Origin: Leishmania donovani
Lineage: Eukaryota; Euglenozoa; Kinetoplastea; Trypanosomatida; Trypanosomatidae
Length of the DNA: 64,000 nt
Assembly (NCBI RefSeq): GCF_000227135.1
Contig: NC_018243.1
Coordinates: forward strand, 514,878 to 578,877
Direction of reading: 5' to 3'
Each line of letters opens with the position of its first letter. The stretch's first letter is position 1. The position numbers were made by a program, and so were the translations under genes. Under the pieces are notes generated by a model. The model did not search any database, was not told the DNA's origin, and saw nothing but the letters and a program-made list of their open reading frames with translations. This document shows positions 60,464-64,000 of this stretch, in pieces.

Positions 60464-61120
60464 AATCGTATGCGGCACGGGTGTAAGCGACTAATAATTA
60501 GGAAACAACGTGAAAGGTGAACAACAACAGCCAACGGAAAGACAAGACGCCATGCGCACAGCACGAGTTGGCCGCAAAGAGCCGCCACGGAGAACAGAAG
60601 GGAGCGAGACAAGCAGAGAGATGCCGACCCTGAACATTGAGGCGCCTTCCGATTTCTTGCTGCCGTTCATTTCACCCGCTTCCCTCGCCGCCGCCTCTCC
60701 TACTGCGCTACCCTGTACGTTCTTGTCTGTGTTCTACCTTGTGGCCGCTGCCGCTGCTGTTGCGTGGTTATGCGGGCTGATCTGTATTCTAACGAAAAGG
60801 ACGATACAAAGGAAAACACAGAGACGATCATGTGAGCGACAACTGGCCGCGAAGGCAGCCACCGCCAACATCGTGCGTGGGCGCTTCCAACCACCTCACC
60901 TTTTCAGCCGCTCTGTCGGTCCGCCCCTCTCTCTTCCCCACCCACCCTCCTTCCCCATACGCGCACGGGCCATGGGTCCATCGTAAAAGGCGGTGTGGGA
61001 GTGGGGGTGGGGCTCCTCGAGCTCTCTCATGCACACGGAAACACAGAAGCGAAGGCGAGGAGGGGGGAGGAGGGGAAACAGGGAACGCGACATCAACATG
61101 GTGAACAGATGAAGCCAGAC

Positions 61121-61152
61121 ACACACACACGTGTATATATATATATATATAT
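61121..61152. repeat. Compound (CA)n/(TA)n microsatellite
   Basis: A CA run passes directly into about ten TA dinucleotides, one of the few AT-rich spots in the window. Confidence 0.9.
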
Positions 61153-61910
61153 GTATACGCATGCGACACCGGAGCTGGAGCGGTGGGCGCGCACACCAGA
61201 AGCCGCGCATACGTGTGCACACAGAGCAAGTCTCTTCTCTAGTGGGAGGGGAGGAGGGCTAGGAAGTCGAAACGGAAATCGAGCGTGCGAGAAGTTGCAC
61301 ACGAAGAAAGGGCTCACTTCATAGAGGAAAGCATAAAAACAAGTGAGGGCCTCGTGGTGTCTGCGAAGGTGAGGGGAGGGTAGAGTGGTGGTGGGGGTTA
61401 AGGGGTGAAGTTAGGTGAAGCGCAAGCGGATGAAGGACAGAGGCGCAGAGGAAAGGGCACCACAGCACACACACCCGTGCACACATCGCCACGGGGACGG
61501 AGACAGACAATGAAGAAACAAGACAAGTGAAACGGGGAGAATAGATAAGAAAGGAAGACGCCACAACCCTTAAAGGAAAAGGAAAGCGAGAGCGGCGTGT
61601 GCAGGCGCCTGCCTGCGTCGCGATCGCGAGAAGATACGAAGGGCGGAAGAGAGAGGGGGAGGAGGGGGGAGGACGCGTGTGTGCATTCTCTGTGTTGATG
61701 TGAACGTTTTTTTTTGAATGCTTTGGGGGTAAGAAGAGCCAGGGGAGCGGCACACACACACACACGCACTCCCTAAGAAGTGGTGCAACAAGTCGCACGC
61801 CATCTAACGGAGAAAGAGAGCAATGGCATTTTCCGACATCTAGAGACGCGAAAAGAGAACGCATTGGTCTTAGGGCGACGAAGGGGTGGATGCGTCACTC
61901 GTCTCTGCAA

Positions 61911-63491
61911 CTAGGAAGTTGCCTCACCCACCGCGGCAACGTCCTTCTTCGACATCTCGAACGAGCCCATGCCGCTGTAGCTGAGGATCGTGATCACCTC
62001 GGGAAGAATGTCGGCGGTGGGGCTCTTGGCGGCCTTCGCCTTTCGCATCACGTCCGCCGCATCCTCCTTGGGCCACAGCACGCCCTTGTAGGCGTTCGCC
62101 GGCAGCTCGGGAACCTCCGGCTTCGCAGCCAAGTAGGCCTCCGCCAGGGCGTTCGGGTCTGGGCCGCTGCGAGTGTGCGCCCACGCGACGATGTTGCCCT
62201 CCCCATCCTTCACGACAATGACCTTCTTGTCGGCAGACGTCTTGGTGGCAAAGGACACATCGACGATGCTGGCGCGGTGCGGCTCCTGCCTCAGCATGGC
62301 TGAGACGTTAAAGGAGGAGCAGACGCACTGCTTCCACCAGTACGGCACTGCGCCGCCGTCCGTTTCCGCTGTCTTCGACTTGTTGTACCGCGCATCTCCT
62401 TTGAGAGTCTTCTGCAGCTGCTTCTCCTCCATCATGAGCGCCCCCAGAAGCGCGCAGTCGCTCGCCGGGTCCTGCAGCTGGGCCATGACGGCTGACACAA
62501 TGTTCAACTTCGGCTGCAGCGATACGAGCGTCTTCAGTTTTTCCTTGATCTCCGTCTCCGTCTGCTTCGCCATCGCAGCCACGTCGTTCTTCTGCTGCGC
62601 CATCTCCTCCTTGTGCTGCCTTTTCTGCTCCTCCATCCTCTCCTTATTCGCCTTCATGCACTCCTGTTCCCTGCGCTTCGTCTCCACCTCCTTGCGCTTG
62701 TGGCAGATCTGAAGAAACTCGAGCGCCTCCTGCTGCACAATCAGCTCGTAGGCTGCCTGCGCCTGCAGCACCGCCTGGTCCATCAGCTGGGCAGTGGGCA
62801 ACAACTTGAACATCAGGGCCTCCTCACGCCGGCGAATAACGTCCTTCAGGTACTTGGATACGTCGGAAGGGTACGCGGTGTAGTCCGGCGCCGCCGTGAT
62901 TACGCGCGGCATGAATGCCTTCGAGCCAGCGCTGCCGCCGGTGCGGCGAATGCTCCCCGACATGAACGTCGCACGCGGCATCGACGCGGACGGGGTTTGA
63001 GACACAGTGGCGGCAGGCCGAGCCACAGGTACCGACAGCGGACGAGCGGCGCCTTCAGCGGACGGGGCCGGGGTGGCAGCGCTGGCAGTGCTTAACCGCG
63101 CCGCAGCTCCGCTAGTGCGTGCCTGGGAAGCAGAGGCGCCGCCGGTGGAGCTGGCTGCACGCAGCTGGGCTTGCAAGCCACTCAGGTGCAGATTAGGCAC
63201 CGTCACCGTCGGCTGCAGTGCCCCGTTGCTGTTAATCGACGCCGTGCGTGGCTTCGCGGCGTCGATCGAGTTGGTCTGGCTGGGAACGCGCGATCCGTTC
63301 TTCGACAGAACGATACCGTTGCGTGGTCCCTCAGCCGCGGCCAGGTCGTCGTGCGCGATGCTCTCACGTTTGGTGGATGTCGGTGCAGCGGCGCCGTTGC
63401 GGGTATTGCGCTCGCTGTGGGTGGGCGAGCTGGTCGGTGAGTTGACCTCACTGTCGATCATGATGCTGGGGCTCTGCTCACGAGATAACAT
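61911..63491 (-). CDS. Coiled-coil protein of unknown function
   Basis: 526 residues from the ATG at 63491, supported by an acceptor AG seven bases upstream; a second ATG lies at codon 11. Not recognised. Residues 1-205 are Ser/Thr/Ala-rich and probably disordered. Around 205-240 (YTAYPSDVSKYLKDVIRRRE and following) a helical block begins. A charged coiled coil rich in Lys, Glu and Gln follows (about 260-320, e.g. CMKANKERMEEQKRQHKEE). The C-terminal 170 residues look like a small globular domain with alternating strands and helices (KKVIVVKDGEGNIVAWAH, ADILPEVITILSYSG). No enzyme motif, membrane segment or targeting signal stands out. A cytoskeletal or flagellar role would fit the layout but is only a guess. 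Confidence 0.85.
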   Translation of the reverse strand: MLSREQSPSIMIDSEVNSPTSSPTHSERNTRNGAAAPTSTKRESIAHDDLAAAEGPRNGIVLSKNGSRVPSQTNSIDAAKPRTASINSNGALQPTVTVPNLHLSGLQAQLRAASSTGGASASQARTSGAAARLSTASAATPAPSAEGAARPLSVPVARPAATVSQTPSASMPRATFMSGSIRRTGGSAGSKAFMPRVITAAPDYTAYPSDVSKYLKDVIRRREEALMFKLLPTAQLMDQAVLQAQAAYELIVQQEALEFLQICHKRKEVETKRREQECMKANKERMEEQKRQHKEEMAQQKNDVAAMAKQTETEIKEKLKTLVSLQPKLNIVSAVMAQLQDPASDCALLGALMMEEKQLQKTLKGDARYNKSKTAETDGGAVPYWWKQCVCSSFNVSAMLRQEPHRASIVDVSFATKTSADKKVIVVKDGEGNIVAWAHTRSGPDPNALAEAYLAAKPEVPELPANAYKGVLWPKEDAADVMRKAKAAKSPTADILPEVITILSYSGMGSFEMSKKDVAAVGEATS

Positions 63492-64000
63492 GGCGGCACT
63501 GGGATGAGAGAATCGGGGAGCAGGCGCAAACAGAGAGAGAGACGTAGAGACACGTGCGCTCGGCGACTATGAGATGTCCTGGCGCACGCGGAGCAACAAA
63601 ACACGGTCTGCACGTGTGCAAAAGTTTGTGCGAGGCGGGTGGGTGCGCGTGAGGGATGGGGAGAGGGTGAAATGAGGTAAGGACGGGAGAAAATACAAAA
63701 GACAGCGTCGACGAGCACAATGAGGGCCGCAGGGGAGGGGGGAGAGAGGGTAAAAAAACACGAGCAACTCAAAACAAATAAGGAGATAGGGAGAGGCACC
63801 TGTGTGAGCTCTAGTGGGAGAGGGAATGAGAGAGAGAGATGGACAGAGAACGTGCTGCATGTGTAGTGTGCGTGTGTGGTGGAGGGAAGGGAGCAAGAAA
63901 GGAGAAAGGCGCAGCAGTGAACAGCAGTGGCGTGCGGCGCCAGCATCCCCGCCCTCACCCCCTCGTAGGCACACGCACCGGAGGGTGCGGGAGGTTGCTC
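63492..64000. other. 5' flank of the coiled-coil gene, to the window edge
   Basis: No gene seen. On the minus strand a long C/T tract ends in CCCAG (AG at 63500-63499), the likely splice acceptor for the gene at 61911-63491. The rest is purine-rich on the plus strand. Confidence 0.55.

Larger units (their letters stand above)
59801..61910. other. Intergenic region between the coiled-coil protein and DRC9
   Basis: No supported gene. It contains a (CA)n run at 60441-60463, a CA run merging into (TA)n at 61121-61152 and a T9 run near 61708-61716. A plus-strand frame at 60510-60986 has one hydrophobic segment but lies against the transcription direction. Confidence 0.55.

Noticed and set aside
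60510..60986. 158-codon plus-strand frame with one transmembrane-like segment
   Set aside because: Opposite to all genes in the unit; the hydrophobic stretch arises from GCC/GCT repeats and nothing else supports it.
1..64000. CRISPR arrays, bacterial operons, rRNA genes, strand-switch regions
   Set aside because: None seen: no spaced direct repeats, no bacterial-type genes, and all genes on one strand with no change of direction.

Overview
The window looks like nuclear DNA of a kinetoplastid, most likely Leishmania or a close relative. Every supported gene lies on the minus strand and none shows an intron. CDSs are GC-rich and separated by 0.8-3 kb stretches full of CA/GT microsatellites, G/C runs and purine tracts. 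Several start codons sit a few bases after a pyrimidine tract plus AG, as expected for spliced-leader acceptors. Cytochrome c has the single-cysteine haem site known from Euglenozoa. From memory and unchecked, cytochrome c pairs near the Pol I large subunit fit Leishmania chromosome 16. I read the whole window as part of one polycistronic transcription unit running right to left.

In transcription order, from high to low coordinates: an unrecognised coiled-coil protein (61.9-63.5 kb); a DRC9/IQCG-like axonemal protein (58.2-59.8); TRAPP subunit Bet3/TRAPPC3 (56.8-57.4); 18S rRNA pseudouridine methyltransferase Nep1/Emg1 (54.8-55.6); a large OTU-family cysteine protease (50.2-53.0); a degenerate ingi/L1Tc-type retroposon with a SIDER-like 3' part (about 48.5-50.1); the small GTPase ARL6/BBS3 (47.4-47.9); a small LSM-domain protein resembling Naa38 (45.4-45.7); a fatty-acid-amide-hydrolase-like amidase (41.3-43.1); RNA polymerase I largest subunit (33.7-39.2); a giant 3,764-residue protein of unknown function (20.6-31.9); a leucine-rich-repeat protein with a long disordered N-terminus (14.6-18.7); two tandem cytochrome c genes (12.0-12.4 and 9.2-9.5); a 1,000-residue protein with beta-strand-rich segments (3.2-6.2); and the first 657 codons of a diacylglycerol kinase running off the left edge.

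The neighbours do not form a functional operon. As usual in trypanosomatids, the mix is housekeeping (Pol I, Nep1, cytochrome c, TRAPP), cilium/flagellum (ARL6, DRC9), lipid metabolism (DGK, amidase) and lineage-specific proteins, and control is presumably post-transcriptional. The most notable items are: the retroposon remnant between OTU and ARL6; the OTU catalytic domain split by about 380 inserted residues; an ARL6 whose usual switch II glutamine position is alanine, with a glutamine one residue later; the cytochrome c pair identical over 517 bp (CDS plus 5' flank) but with unrelated 3' flanks; and the giant orphan protein. Several reading frames stay open upstream of the first ATG, so the starts given here are first-ATG starts, several supported by splice-acceptor position.
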